NCBI GenBank assembly: GCA_949300325.1
Contig: CASGDQ010000024.1
Coordinates: 1 to 64,000, forward strand
Source: an uncultured Spirochaetales bacterium
Lineage (GTDB): Bacteria; Spirochaetota; Spirochaetia; Sphaerochaetales; Sphaerochaetaceae
Direction of reading: 5' to 3'
DNA: 64,000 nt
This document shows, in pieces, positions 9,279 to 18,698 of the stretch. Below the pieces are notes generated by a model, which had not been told where the DNA came from, searched no databases, and was given only the letters and a program-made list of their open reading frames with translations. Numbering within the stretch: the first letter of the stretch is position 1; each line of letters begins with the position of its first letter. A program made the translations under genes and the position numbers.

Positions 9279-10256
9279 TCAGTATTCCATCTTCCACATG
9301 TATCTTCTTACTGAAAGCTCATGTCCTCTTTCATAAGCAAGATAGTCGGCGAAGCTTCTCAGCACCGCTCCAGAAAGCAGGGATCCGAAATACGGCCTAA
9401 CTTCTTCATCGATACCGGTCATATCAAAATCGTTTTCATCGACGAGCATGATCTTCTCAGAATATTTAGAGCAGAAAGCATAAGCCCTCTCATCCAAAGG
9501 TCTTGTAGCGCCTCTTCCCTTGATGATGATGAACGGCACATCGAAATCAGTAACTTCGAAAGGACCGTGGAAATATTCACCCGAGTGGATACAGCTGGAA
9601 TGCACCCACTGCATCTCCATAAGAAGACAGATTGCAAATGAGTACGCCTCTCCATAAGTGGCTCCGCTGCTCATGGTATAAATCAGCGGCTCTCTCTTGT
9701 ATTTCTTAGCCCATTGGCTGAGCTTGGATGCATAGAGCTCCTTAGCTTTATTTATGCACTCGCCAAGATGGTCGACAGCCTTGACCGCCTTCTCATATTT
9801 CTCACAAGGTGAAAGCACATTGAGGATCTTGAAAAGAAGAGTATAAAGCACTCCCTTATTCAGGTCGCTCGCATCTGCCTCTTTTCCCCAGTCGTAATGA
9901 AGCGGATACTCGGCAGCAAGCCATAACGGAGAATCCACAAGATTCGACAAAGCTATTGTCAATGCACCTTTCTGCCTTGCAAGCTCCGTAGCTTTTACAG
10001 TCTCAGGAGTGTTCCCGCTATGGGAGCAGGTTATAACCACGCTATCAGGACCGAGAGCCTTTGGCTCGGTATGCACAAATTCGTTCGATGTATAAATGCT
10101 CGACGGTATCTCCGTCTCCATATCCATTATATACCTTGCGGGCATCATGAATGCCTGAGATCCCCCGCAGGCTACAAAATAGAAATGATTGATGTGTTTT
10201 TTCGCAGCAACAGCTTTTATTGCATTATCGATGCGATCCATGTGTTCCTTCTTCAT
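9279..10256 (-). CDS. frlB: SIS-domain fructoselysine-6-phosphate deglycase
   Basis: 325 residues. Two sugar isomerase (SIS) folds are evident: VACGGSQAF near residue 29 and the phosphate-binding CSHSGNTPETV near 98, both typical of FrlB. Known FrlB splits 6-phosphofructoselysine into glucose 6-phosphate and lysine. GAGGTT precedes the ATG. It is first in the frlBONMD unit, immediately after the operator region at 10280-10333. FraB (fructose-asparagine) is a close relative, so the exact amine is uncertain. Confidence 0.85.
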   Translation of the reverse strand: MKKEHMDRIDNAIKAVAAKKHINHFYFVACGGSQAFMMPARYIMDMETEIPSSIYTSNEFVHTEPKALGPDSVVITCSHSGNTPETVKATELARQKGALTIALSNLVDSPLWLAAEYPLHYDWGKEADASDLNKGVLYTLLFKILNVLSPCEKYEKAVKAVDHLGECINKAKELYASKLSQWAKKYKREPLIYTMSSGATYGEAYSFAICLLMEMQWVHSSCIHSGEYFHGPFEVTDFDVPFIIIKGRGATRPLDERAYAFCSKYSEKIMLVDENDFDMTGIDEEVRPYFGSLLSGAVLRSFADYLAYERGHELSVRRYMWKMEY

Positions 10257-10279
10257 CTGACAACCTCGCTAACTAAAAT

Positions 10280-10333
10280 GTTATATAACGTTATATTTGG
10301 TTATAGAATAATATCACCATTTCAGGCTGTCAA
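10280..10333 (-). promoter_or_regulatory. frlB promoter with repeated GTTATA operator
   Basis: Minus-strand promoter: -35 TTGACA (10328-10333), 17-nt spacer, -10 TATTCT (10305-10310). Over and below the expected transcription start, GTTATA occurs three times exactly 10 bp apart (10280, 10290, 10300). A 14-bp perfect palindrome, ATATAACGTTATAT, lies at 10283-10296. This is a convincing binding region for the adjacent GntR/HutC repressor. A bound repressor here would block initiation. Confidence 0.75.
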
Positions 10334-10424
10334 CGAAATTTTTTGCTATCAAGTCAAAAAAAATTGCCATTTTACATGCATAAAATCCCCATGCACGCAA
10401 AACGGCAGCAAAATCAAAGCTGAA

Positions 10425-11189
10425 TCAGAATGACCAGCTTATGCCATTGTGGGTCATTCTATCACCATCAAAGCCGGTGATAGTGTAACTGGTTTCTTCC
10501 CCTTTTATAAGACTTATCGAAAGATGCACGGGAATGCCAGCACTGTCATATGTCAGCTTGAACAGATCAAAAAGAGGATCTCCCAGCGGGCAATTAAGAT
10601 ACGAGGATATCTCTTTATTTGCCTTACGTACTTTGAGAACCTTCTGGTATTTGCCCATTTTGACTCCATATTCGTTTTTTAGAATCCTAAATATCGAATC
10701 ATTGTCATGAAACTTCTCAACTATGCCTGAAAAACGTTTCATCGGTATATAGCAGGAATCAATCATGATGGGTATTCCATCTGTAAACATGAGTCTTTTA
10801 ATGAAAAACACATCATCGTCATCCGAAATCTCCATTTCCTTTGCCAAGGATGGCTTGAGCTTTATTATGGAGCGTTCCAAAATTTTTGTCTCGACCTTGC
10901 GTCCCTGCTCTTCCATATAATCATGGAAGCCGGTTAAGCGTCCCATATCTGCGCTGATTCCGTTGCCGACAACAAATGTCCCCTTACCCTGCTTTTTTAT
11001 CAGCAGCCCTTCGTCGCACAACTCGCTGACAGCCCTGCGCACAGTAATCCTGCTGACGCGATAGCTGTTTTCTATTTCGAGCTCGCTGGGCATCCTTGCC
11101 CCCTTTTCATACAACCCTGCCCTTATATCCCGGGTTATCTGTTCCTTCAACTGTTCGTAAAGCGGTACAGAAGAATTCTGTTCCAGCAT
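10425..11189 (-). CDS. frlR: GntR/HutC-family repressor of the frl operon
   Basis: 254 residues: an N-terminal winged-helix domain (about 1-75, motif PSELEIENSYRVSRITVRRA) and a C-terminal UTRA effector domain (about 95-250). UTRA regulators usually bind the substrate or a phosphorylated intermediate, here probably an Amadori product phosphate. The start has the strong site AAAGGAGGG. It is cotranscribed with the upstream PHP phosphatase and lies just before the repeated GTTATA sites in front of frlB. The frlR name rests on context. Confidence 0.85.
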   Translation of the reverse strand: MLEQNSSVPLYEQLKEQITRDIRAGLYEKGARMPSELEIENSYRVSRITVRRAVSELCDEGLLIKKQGKGTFVVGNGISADMGRLTGFHDYMEEQGRKVETKILERSIIKLKPSLAKEMEISDDDDVFFIKRLMFTDGIPIMIDSCYIPMKRFSGIVEKFHDNDSIFRILKNEYGVKMGKYQKVLKVRKANKEISSYLNCPLGDPLFDLFKLTYDSAGIPVHLSISLIKGEETSYTITGFDGDRMTHNGISWSF

Positions 11190-11200
11190 ACTACCCTCCT

Positions 11201-11992
11201 TTAATTGCTTATATTACGTTTTCTAAAACTCACAAGTTCATAATCATCCGGAACAAAATCGGATACTGCTGAAAAATCAGCTCCGATATCTTCTTTTACG
11301 TGGGCATCCGAGCCAAAAGTGACAATCCGCCCGCCCAGCTCAAAAAACCTTGCAACAATATTTTTCCCAGGAAGGGCTTCTTTCACCCCTTGCCTGAGAC
11401 CTGAAGTATTTATTTCCAATCCTTTTTTCCGTTCTGCAAGCTTTGAAAGTATCTTATCCACCATCTCGGGCCGCTCCTCTATTCTTATAGAATGGCCGGC
11501 AGAACAAAAGTATCTTTTCACCAAATCGATATGCGCTAGGACATCAAAATCACAAGAGCAGACCATTTCATACACATTATCGAGATAGCGGTCTAAAAGG
11601 CTTTGGTTTGCCGTATCCCTGCAATCGAGAAGCTTCAGCTCCTTATCATCGATCTTATGCACGGATGCAAGAACCAAGTCAAAAGGATAGTCAGAAAGTA
11701 TACACTCAGCTTCTTTAAGCTGAAGATGAGGCTGCCCAAACTCTACTCCATATCCTATGAAAATATCGTTCCCATACCTATTTCTTGCCTCTGATATCCT
11801 TTTAAAACACTTATCCAGATACTCCATTGTAAATATTTTCGACCTGTTTGGCGTTGAGTAAAATTCAAAATGATCTGTGAACATTATCTCCTTCATGCCT
11901 TTCTCGCACGCTGCAAGGCACATGGAATCCAAACTTTCATGGCAGTCCGGAGAGTTATCACAATGGATATGGTAGTCGTAATATATCGTCAT
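11201..11992 (-). CDS. PHP-domain phosphatase, HisJ family
   Basis: 263 residues. The metal-binding PHP motifs are visible: YDYHIHCDNSPD at the N-terminus, FTDHFEF near residue 40, ASVHKID near 110 and GSDAHVKEDIG near the C-terminus. The family includes histidinol phosphatase HisJ, and the length fits. No other histidine genes are present and it shares a transcript with frlR, so the real substrate may be a sugar or amine phosphate; this is inferred. The ribosome binding site is weak. Confidence 0.75.
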   Translation of the reverse strand: MTIYYDYHIHCDNSPDCHESLDSMCLAACEKGMKEIMFTDHFEFYSTPNRSKIFTMEYLDKCFKRISEARNRYGNDIFIGYGVEFGQPHLQLKEAECILSDYPFDLVLASVHKIDDKELKLLDCRDTANQSLLDRYLDNVYEMVCSCDFDVLAHIDLVKRYFCSAGHSIRIEERPEMVDKILSKLAERKKGLEINTSGLRQGVKEALPGKNIVARFFELGGRIVTFGSDAHVKEDIGADFSAVSDFVPDDYELVSFRKRNISN

Positions 11993-12201
11993 ATTAAACT
12001 CGTCATAAAGTATGATATCACATAACGACTAGTATGGAAGAAAAATATGTCCTTCAGAATAAAAAAATATCGTATAGAATAATACATTACAAAAACTCAA
12101 GAAATTTTACAGCTTGAAATAATTCATTTCAAATGTAAATCAAAGTCCAACTGCTTAAGTCAAAAAAAATTACATGCTACAAAATCAAATATGGCATCAA
12201 A

Positions 12202-13596
12202 TTGACAATTGCAGAAGCCTTTCTGGGGCTCTATAATCATTTCATGGAATATGACATAAAGGATCAGGCCGTTCCTCTTCCGGAGGCGGTTTCAAATGCG
12301 ATTGCTGCAGGATATCTGGATTTTGCCATAAGCTTGATTGATGGATATCTGGAAAAAAACATACCTTCTTCTATGAGAAGACGCCTTTTTATGGAGAAGG
12401 ATCTGATAAGACGAAGAAAAAGCCACTACATATACACATACGAGGAGGCTGAAGAGCTCCTTGAGAAAGCATTTGCAGATTACAGGCGCGGAATGCTCGA
12501 GGAATATATTTCAAACGGACTTCTCGATTGGTCATATATAAATGGAAAGCTGATGCTGGAAAAAAGGCTTGTAGACAATGCGGCAAAAAGATGCTCTCTC
12601 CTTCAAGATGGCATAGATCCGGATTTGAAAAGAAGGGACATGTGCATAAAGCTCATGGAGGAAAAAGGAGCGGCAAGGGCAAGAATAAGGGTCAAAGAGA
12701 CATTGAGAATCAAGGATCCATCACTTTACGGCAAGAAGGTCCTTGTCAATCTTCCTTTCATAAAGCCTGTAGACAACATGATTTCATCAATCTCATTGGA
12801 AAACACGAGTGGAAACATCATAGCAATAGGCGACGAAATGGAAGAGATGCGTACGCTGCGATTTATTGATACAATCAAAGACGATACGTCCTTCTTTGCA
12901 GAATTCAGCTATGATATCGAAGCTATAAAAAACGGGCGCCCAGAGGAAGAGGCCATAATGGAGAATATGGAAGAATACCTCAAAGAGGAGGCGCCTCATA
13001 TCCTGTTCACTCCTTACATAAAAGAACTTGCAAAGGAAATAACAAAAGGCATCCCCTCTCCTTGGAAAAAGGCAGAGGCAATCTATGATTGGATAACAAC
13101 GCATATCCTTTATTCCTTCATGCGCAGCTATGCAACAATCGACAACATAAGCACATATGCTGCTGCAAACCTGAAGGGCGACTGCGGAGTCCAGGCACTG
13201 CTTTTCATAACGCTTTGCCGCGCTTCAGGAATCCCTGCCCGCTGGCAATCGGGCTGGTATGTCACAGAAGACGGGGTATCCTGCCATGACTGGGCAGAAT
13301 TCAATATCTCTGATAAATGGTATCCTGCCGACTGCTCGTTCGGAGGAGGAGCATACAGGCGCGGAGAAGAAAAAAGATGGAAGCATTATTTTGCATCCCT
13401 CGATATTTTCAGGATGGTGGCCAACACGTCGTGTTCTAAAGCGCTTGAAGGCAAGAGAGCATTTGCAGACGATCCCGTGGACAATCAAAGAGGCGAGGTC
13501 GAGACGTGCGATGGCATCAGGATAGAAAGAGATGCTTTTGAAACAACACTGGAAACGGTATCTTTCCACACTTTGCAGCCTATTCGTAATTCCTGA
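12202..13596 (+). CDS. transglutaminase-like cysteine protease-fold protein
   Basis: 464 residues, no signal peptide, so cytoplasmic. The C-terminal half carries the transglutaminase-like triad: Cys in GDCGVQALLF (about 326), His in CHDWAEF (about 361) and Asp in WYPADCSF (about 376). The N-terminal ~250 residues are helical and unrecognised. The open frame begins with TTG at 12202 and lacks a clear ribosome binding site; ATG at 12244 is an alternative. In bacteria such domains are often proteases or amidases. It is divergent from the frl locus, which may hint at processing glycated peptides, but this is speculative. Confidence 0.78.
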   Translation: MTIAEAFLGLYNHFMEYDIKDQAVPLPEAVSNAIAAGYLDFAISLIDGYLEKNIPSSMRRRLFMEKDLIRRRKSHYIYTYEEAEELLEKAFADYRRGMLEEYISNGLLDWSYINGKLMLEKRLVDNAAKRCSLLQDGIDPDLKRRDMCIKLMEEKGAARARIRVKETLRIKDPSLYGKKVLVNLPFIKPVDNMISSISLENTSGNIIAIGDEMEEMRTLRFIDTIKDDTSFFAEFSYDIEAIKNGRPEEEAIMENMEEYLKEEAPHILFTPYIKELAKEITKGIPSPWKKAEAIYDWITTHILYSFMRSYATIDNISTYAAANLKGDCGVQALLFITLCRASGIPARWQSGWYVTEDGVSCHDWAEFNISDKWYPADCSFGGGAYRRGEEKRWKHYFASLDIFRMVANTSCSKALEGKRAFADDPVDNQRGEVETCDGIRIERDAFETTLETVSFHTLQPIRNS

Positions 13597-14590
13597 TAAG
13601 AAAAAGAGGCTTGATAGCAGCTATTTCCTCGTACTCCTCGCGGCTTACCTGCACGCTGCTATCCAGAGCTTTCAAATCCGATTTCAAAAGGCTGAACGCC
13701 TCATCCTCCGTCTCTGCCCGCCCCTCGCGTATTATCCTTATCATGCGATCAAGGCAGACAGGATGGGCATACCACGGCGGAAGGAAGAATCCTGGATAGG
13801 ATGCGATGCGTTTGTTAATATCCGAAACTGCCTCATCCAAGCTTTTTCTTACAGCTTTTCTGTTGTTTTTTCCTGTAGGCATTACGCTTAATCCGGAAAA
13901 AAGAAAAATTGCGGCAAGACCAAAAAGAGTAAAATAGATGCCGAAGCTGCCCGCTTTCTTAAAAAGGCTCACCAGGCCATATATGAAAGATGCCGCGGAG
14001 CAAAAGACGATTGCAGTGGCAAGCCATTTCAAAGACTTTTTGGATATATCATCGGCTCTTTTCGCCTTTGCCGCATATTGCAGCTTCAGATACTCGTTGC
14101 CGGAAAGAAGGAAATCCCTTTGCTTTGAGAGGGATGAAACGCTTTCAGAGGCTGTAGGAGAAAGTTTTTTCAGGTATCTCATCTCTTCCTGCCTCCTAGC
14201 CTCTTTCAAACGCGTTTCAGCACTGATGCTTAAAGTCTTTATCCAAGGGGCCTGATATGCGACAGCGGCAAGGAACATATCGATATCCTCCTCCCTCCTG
14301 ACTGCAGACTGTCTTTCCTCTCCTCCGTCGAACTGGACGACAAGATAGGAAATCGAGGCAAACAATCCTTTGCCGGAAAATCCTCCACGGCTCATCGCAA
14401 CACGCTTGAAAACCCTGTCAACTGCACTTAATGGAATATAATGCCGCCGCTCTCCGAAAAAGGAGTTCAGGTAAAGAGCATGCTCTCCTAATCCCAAGGG
14501 CCCGAATTTCTTCAAAGAGGAAAAATCAGATTTAAGCAGATCGGGCTCTAGAACTTCACGGCTGATCGATGAAGGGTAAAACAAAGGCAT
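13580..14590 (-). CDS. unknown membrane protein with two central transmembrane segments
   Basis: 336 residues. Two hydrophobic segments (about residues 190-210 and 218-238) are flanked by large charged, probably cytoplasmic regions. The N-terminal block (LGLGEHALYLNSFFGERRHYIPLSAVDRVFKR) looks like a PH-like or lipid-facing domain, although I cannot assign it. GGGAG lies before the ATG. Its 3' end overlaps the transglutaminase gene tail-to-tail by 17 bp. I do not recognise the family or function. Confidence 0.7.
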   Translation of the reverse strand: MPLFYPSSISREVLEPDLLKSDFSSLKKFGPLGLGEHALYLNSFFGERRHYIPLSAVDRVFKRVAMSRGGFSGKGLFASISYLVVQFDGGEERQSAVRREEDIDMFLAAVAYQAPWIKTLSISAETRLKEARRQEEMRYLKKLSPTASESVSSLSKQRDFLLSGNEYLKLQYAAKAKRADDISKKSLKWLATAIVFCSAASFIYGLVSLFKKAGSFGIYFTLFGLAAIFLFSGLSVMPTGKNNRKAVRKSLDEAVSDINKRIASYPGFFLPPWYAHPVCLDRMIRIIREGRAETEDEAFSLLKSDLKALDSSVQVSREEYEEIAAIKPLFLIRNYE

Positions 14591-14614
14591 TTCAGGCTCC
14601 CAACGTCCAGCAAT

Positions 14615-16090
14615 CTATTTTTTCCTGTTCTTCTGAAGCGTCGAATAATCGGGCTTAGGATCTCTTTTGTATATCACAAAAAGGAAGAAAGCGAGGAATG
14701 CTGCGGCAATGACGAGGCCAACAGGATACGCGATTGCCGACGAAAGCCCAAGGCATTCAGGCGCGCTGAAGAAATAAGTCATGCTCACGGCAGACATGAA
14801 AGTCGCCGGAACAGCGGTAAGCCAGTAATTCTTCTTTTCCATGTAAAGATACATGCTTGCCGTCCAAAGCACGATCATAGCAAGAGTCTGGTTGGTCCAG
14901 CTGAAATAACGCCATACGACAGAATAGTCCAAAAGGCTTATCAAGCCTCCGATACAAAGGAGCGGCACACAAAGATACAGCCTTTTCTTCCAATCGTTCT
15001 GATCGATACCGAACCAGTCTGCAATGGTAAGCCTTGCGCTTCTGAAAGCAGTATCACCGCTGGTGATCGGACAGACTATCACACCGATCATCGCAAGGGC
15101 TATGCCCACACCGCCCATCGTCTTTGCGCAAACATCGTATATTGCAGCGCTCTGGCCCATGGAAAGCGCCTGCTGCAATCCGGTGGAAAGACCGCCTGTC
15201 TTCTCATAGATGGCACAACCGGCGGCAGCCCAGATAAGGGCGATGACACCTTCTGCTGTCATGGCTCCATAGAAAACGAACCTCCCCTGCTTTTCGCTCT
15301 TCATGCAGCGCGCCATCAACGGCGATTGCGTGGAGTGGAACCCTGATATGGCTCCGCACGCAACTGTTATGAACATGAAAGCCCATATAGGAGTGGAAGA
15401 CGGATGCATGTTCGTGAAATTATTCCAAATCTCCGGGATAGTGTATGCAGGATTGGTATAGATTCCGAATATTACGCCTACAGCCATTATTATCAGGCAG
15501 ATGCCGAATATCGGATAGATCTTCCCTATTATCTTGTCGATTGAAACAAATGTCGCCACAAAATAGTAGGCAAGTATGATGAATGACCAGGCTCTTGTAT
15601 TGACCACGAATCCGGAGGCTCCATGCTCTCCTAAAAGAGTGGTGATAAGGCCTGCCGGTCCGACAGCGAAAACGGTGCCTACCATGACAAGAAGAATAAC
15701 CGAGACCACCCTCATTATATTCTTCATCACACGACCCATATATATTCCGCTGACCTCGGATATCGAATACCCCTCGTTCCTTTCGCTGAGCATGCCTGAA
15801 AAGTAATCATGCACTCCTCCTGCGAAAATTGTTCCAAAGGTTATCCACAAGAATACGACAGGTCCCCATAAGGCGCCCTGCATCGCACCGAAAATCGGGC
15901 CCAGGCCGGCAATATTGAGAAGCTGCACAAGAAAAAGCTTCCACTGCGGCATCACGACATAATCCACCCCGTCGTCTATCCGCACGGCAGGGGTTTCCCT
16001 GTCATCCGGATGGAAGATGTTCTCAACGAGTTTTCCATATAGGAAATACCCGGCTATCAACACGAGCAGACAGATTACAAAACTGATCAT
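14615..16090 (-). CDS. cstA: CstA-family carbon starvation transporter (pyruvate/peptide)
   Basis: 491 residues, strongly hydrophobic with about 13-15 membrane segments. Conserved CstA blocks include LNIAGLGPIFGAMQGALWGP near the N-terminus, GGVHDYFSGMLSERN and SGFHSTQSPLMARC. CstA proteins import pyruvate or peptides. The open frame extends to 16156, but GGAGGTG lies just before ATG 16090, giving the normal CstA N-terminus MISFVICL. This is the shorter form, without the long E. coli C-terminus. Substrate cannot be decided from sequence. Confidence 0.88.
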   Translation of the reverse strand: MISFVICLLVLIAGYFLYGKLVENIFHPDDRETPAVRIDDGVDYVVMPQWKLFLVQLLNIAGLGPIFGAMQGALWGPVVFLWITFGTIFAGGVHDYFSGMLSERNEGYSISEVSGIYMGRVMKNIMRVVSVILLVMVGTVFAVGPAGLITTLLGEHGASGFVVNTRAWSFIILAYYFVATFVSIDKIIGKIYPIFGICLIIMAVGVIFGIYTNPAYTIPEIWNNFTNMHPSSTPIWAFMFITVACGAISGFHSTQSPLMARCMKSEKQGRFVFYGAMTAEGVIALIWAAAGCAIYEKTGGLSTGLQQALSMGQSAAIYDVCAKTMGGVGIALAMIGVIVCPITSGDTAFRSARLTIADWFGIDQNDWKKRLYLCVPLLCIGGLISLLDYSVVWRYFSWTNQTLAMIVLWTASMYLYMEKKNYWLTAVPATFMSAVSMTYFFSAPECLGLSSAIAYPVGLVIAAAFLAFFLFVIYKRDPKPDYSTLQKNRKK

Positions 16091-16341
16091 TGATACACCT
16101 CCGTAGAAATCATCAGACTCCGGTAGAATTTTCTCACTAAAAAAAGAGCCTCTCAATATTGAAAAACGTATATTAGGTAAAATTTATCTATACATTTTTG
16201 ACAAAACGAGGCTCAAATCAAACATTTCACAGTAAATAATGCAAGGAAGTTGCCATTTGCACTACTGGGCAGTTGCAAGCTGTCGCCATTTATGGCGGCG
16301 GTAATTGACTAAAAGACGGCTGCTAAAAAACAGCGGGCATA

Positions 16342-17409
16342 TCAGAAACTTATTTTCGCGCTCTGCATGACAGCCGACTGGATGAACTTCTGCTCCAAAG
16401 GAAGAAGCAAAGGTTTTCCGAAATCCGACAGCAGGACGAACTTTATGCTGCCGGAAATCTTTTTCTTATCCTTTGCCAACGCTTGACTGTAAGCAAGCCA
16501 GTCCCCTCTTCCGATCCTGTAGTTCACGGCAAAGCCGTATTTCTTCAGCATCGACAGCGCCCTGTCACGCATCGCAGCATCAGTCACGCCTGCATAAACG
16601 CCTGCATCCAATGCTCTGGAAATACCCCAGGCTACAGCCTCTCCATGGCTCACGGTATAATTGCCCATGGACTCAAGCGCATGCGCAAACGTATGTCCGA
16701 GATTCAAGAAGCTCCTTATTCCCCTGGTTTCCGTAGGATCGGCTTCAATGAACGTCTTTTTCACAACAAGGGATCTGAAAACCATATCTTTAAGCACTTC
16801 CTTGTCGCGTGCAAGTATTTTCTGGCTGTTTTCATCCATGAACCTGAAAAGCTCGTCCCCTTCGGCTAAAAAGGCATGCTTTACAACCTCCCCCAGCCCG
16901 CACTTATATTCTTTTGCAGGAAGGGTTCTCAAAGTATCGATGGAAATCAGCACCTCGTCAGCAGGATAAAACGATCCCACAAGGTTCTTCCCGCCTTCAA
17001 AGTCGATCGCAGTCTTTCCCCCCAAGGATGCATCCACCATGCACAAAAGCGTTGTCGGCACAAGCGTAAGCCGGGCTCCGCGCATATAAAGCGATGCAGC
17101 AAGCGCGGTCATGTCGCATACAACCCCTCCGCCGAAGGCGATAAACCGGGTATCTCTGGCGCTGGAAAAAGAAAGGGCTGCAGAAAGGATTTTTTCAAGG
17201 CTCTCCATGGTCTTGTATCTCTCACCGCTTTCAAGCACTATCCTCTTTTCAGGCAGGCTGCTGAACAATGCGGCGCTGTTGTTGTCAAAAACCCAAAATA
17301 CGTTGTTGCCATAGGAAGAGAGATGGGATGACAGGTCCTTGATGTCATTTGCAAAAAGCACATCTGTGACCTTTCCTCCGGATAATGTACATGACAGCTT
17401 TTTTTCCAT
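16342..17409 (-). CDS. aroB: 3-dehydroquinate synthase
   Basis: 355 residues. It makes 3-dehydroquinate from DAHP, the second step of the shikimate pathway, using NAD and a divalent metal. Diagnostic motifs: GGGVVCDM (NAD binding), VPTTLLCMVDASLGGKTAID, GLGEVVKHA and the metal histidines in LNLGHTFAHALE and SHGEAVAWG. ATG at 17409 follows AGGAGGCGTAAGG and is chosen over the upstream codon at 17439. No other aro gene is adjacent. Confidence 0.93.
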   Translation of the reverse strand: MEKKLSCTLSGGKVTDVLFANDIKDLSSHLSSYGNNVFWVFDNNSAALFSSLPEKRIVLESGERYKTMESLEKILSAALSFSSARDTRFIAFGGGVVCDMTALAASLYMRGARLTLVPTTLLCMVDASLGGKTAIDFEGGKNLVGSFYPADEVLISIDTLRTLPAKEYKCGLGEVVKHAFLAEGDELFRFMDENSQKILARDKEVLKDMVFRSLVVKKTFIEADPTETRGIRSFLNLGHTFAHALESMGNYTVSHGEAVAWGISRALDAGVYAGVTDAAMRDRALSMLKKYGFAVNYRIGRGDWLAYSQALAKDKKKISGSIKFVLLSDFGKPLLLPLEQKFIQSAVMQSAKISF

Positions 17410-17531
17410 CCTTACGCCTCCTAAAGAAAAAAGTAGCACATCGGGCGGTCTTGGTGAACCATGAAAAACAGTGAAAAGGATCTTTTTTCGAGCGTATCAT
17501 CCACCTTGGCCGAAGACATTCCATGTCTTTA

Positions 17532-17560
17532 TTGCATTTTTCATCCATTCCTATTTTAAT
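17532..17560 (+). promoter_or_regulatory. promoter of the desulfurase-thiI unit, probably leaderless
   Basis: -35 TTGCAT (17532-17537), 17-nt spacer, -10 TTTAAT (17555-17560), then 7 nt to ATG 17568. There is no Shine-Dalgarno sequence. If this is the promoter, transcription would begin at or next to the start codon. Confidence 0.55.
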
Positions 17561-17567
17561 AGTGGCT

Positions 17568-18698
17568 ATGGATTTTTACTTTGACAACGCGGCTACGACA
17601 CCGATCAGCAAGAGAGCTTTGGAAGAATACGCATCCACCTGCGCCAATTACCAAGCCAACCCTTCTTCAATCCATCGCGAGGGATTGAAGGCCCATGAAT
17701 ACTTGGAAGAGAACAGAGACAGGATCGCAAAAGTTCTCAAAGTGGAAAAAGAGAACATAGTATTCACAAGCGGAGCCACCGAGGCCATTGCCATCGTGAT
17801 GGAGAACCTTCTATGGCAAAAGACGCCGGGACGTATCATCACAACCAGGATAGAGCATGAAGCAGTGCTCTCCTTCATCCCGCTTTTGAAGGAAAAGGGA
17901 TGGGATATCGTCCAGCTTAAGACAAAGGGAGGTTTTGCAGACCCGTCGGATCTGAAAGAGGCGTTGAACGAAGAAACAAGGCTTGTCGCCATAATGAGCG
18001 TCAATAATGTCACCGGTGCAGTGCAGGATATCCGGACTCTGGTTGAGACTGTCAGGGAATATGAGAAAAACCTTAAGAGGAAGATATTCTTTTTCTCAGA
18101 CAGCGTCCAAGCCCTGGGCAAGACAGGATTGGACCTAAAGGGATGGGATGTGGACGGAGCATCCTTTTCCGCCCATAAGATCACAGGCCCGAGGGGAATC
18201 GGCATGCTGTATCTAAAGAACCGTCAGCTTATCCGTCCCCTTGCCCCTGCGGGAGGACAGGAATCAGGGCTTCGCGGAGGAACCGAGAACCTGGCTGCCA
18301 TATCCGCTTTCAGGGCGGCGCTCGAAGAGACATATGAAAATAGGCTCGAAAAGGAAGAGAGGGTAAGAGGATTAAACAATCTGATAAGGAATGCTTTCTC
18401 TGATTCAGGGAGCTTTCATATCAACAGCCCGGAAAATGCAAGCCCGTACATCCTTTCAATCGCAACACCGCTTCCTGCGGAAGTTTTCACAAGGATGCTT
18501 ATAGACAAAGGATTCTGCGTATCTTCAGGATCCGCCTGCTCCAACAATGCAAGGAAAAAAGCCGGCGGCGTGCTTGAAGCAATGGGAGTGCCAGGCAAAC
18601 TGAGCATGAACAGCATACGCATTTCCTTTTCCGATTCCACAGAAAAAGAAGAAACGCTTCTTTTGATAAAGGCAATGAAGGAGATCGCAAATGGCTGA
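17568..18698 (+). CDS. cysteine desulfurase (NifS/IscS type) for ThiI
   Basis: 376 residues, PLP-dependent fold type I. The N-terminus MDFYFDNAATTP is canonical, the PLP lysine lies in SFSAHKITGPRG and the catalytic cysteine in SSGSACSNNARKK. It removes sulfur from cysteine as a persulfide. Directly overlapping the next gene (8 nt), which is a ThiI without rhodanese domain, it corresponds to the NifZ-ThiI pair of Bacillus, where the desulfurase serves tRNA 4-thiouridine. The upstream extension to 17523 is rejected because it precedes the conserved N-terminus. Confidence 0.92.
   Translation: MDFYFDNAATTPISKRALEEYASTCANYQANPSSIHREGLKAHEYLEENRDRIAKVLKVEKENIVFTSGATEAIAIVMENLLWQKTPGRIITTRIEHEAVLSFIPLLKEKGWDIVQLKTKGGFADPSDLKEALNEETRLVAIMSVNNVTGAVQDIRTLVETVREYEKNLKRKIFFFSDSVQALGKTGLDLKGWDVDGASFSAHKITGPRGIGMLYLKNRQLIRPLAPAGGQESGLRGGTENLAAISAFRAALEETYENRLEKEERVRGLNNLIRNAFSDSGSFHINSPENASPYILSIATPLPAEVFTRMLIDKGFCVSSGSACSNNARKKAGGVLEAMGVPGKLSMNSIRISFSDSTEKEETLLLIKAMKEIANG

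Noticed and set aside
12202..13596. Transglutaminase-like protein as the B2 leader peptidase for the peptides
   Set aside because: It is 464 residues (B2 is about 150), lies 6 kb away beyond unrelated genes, and borders the frl locus.
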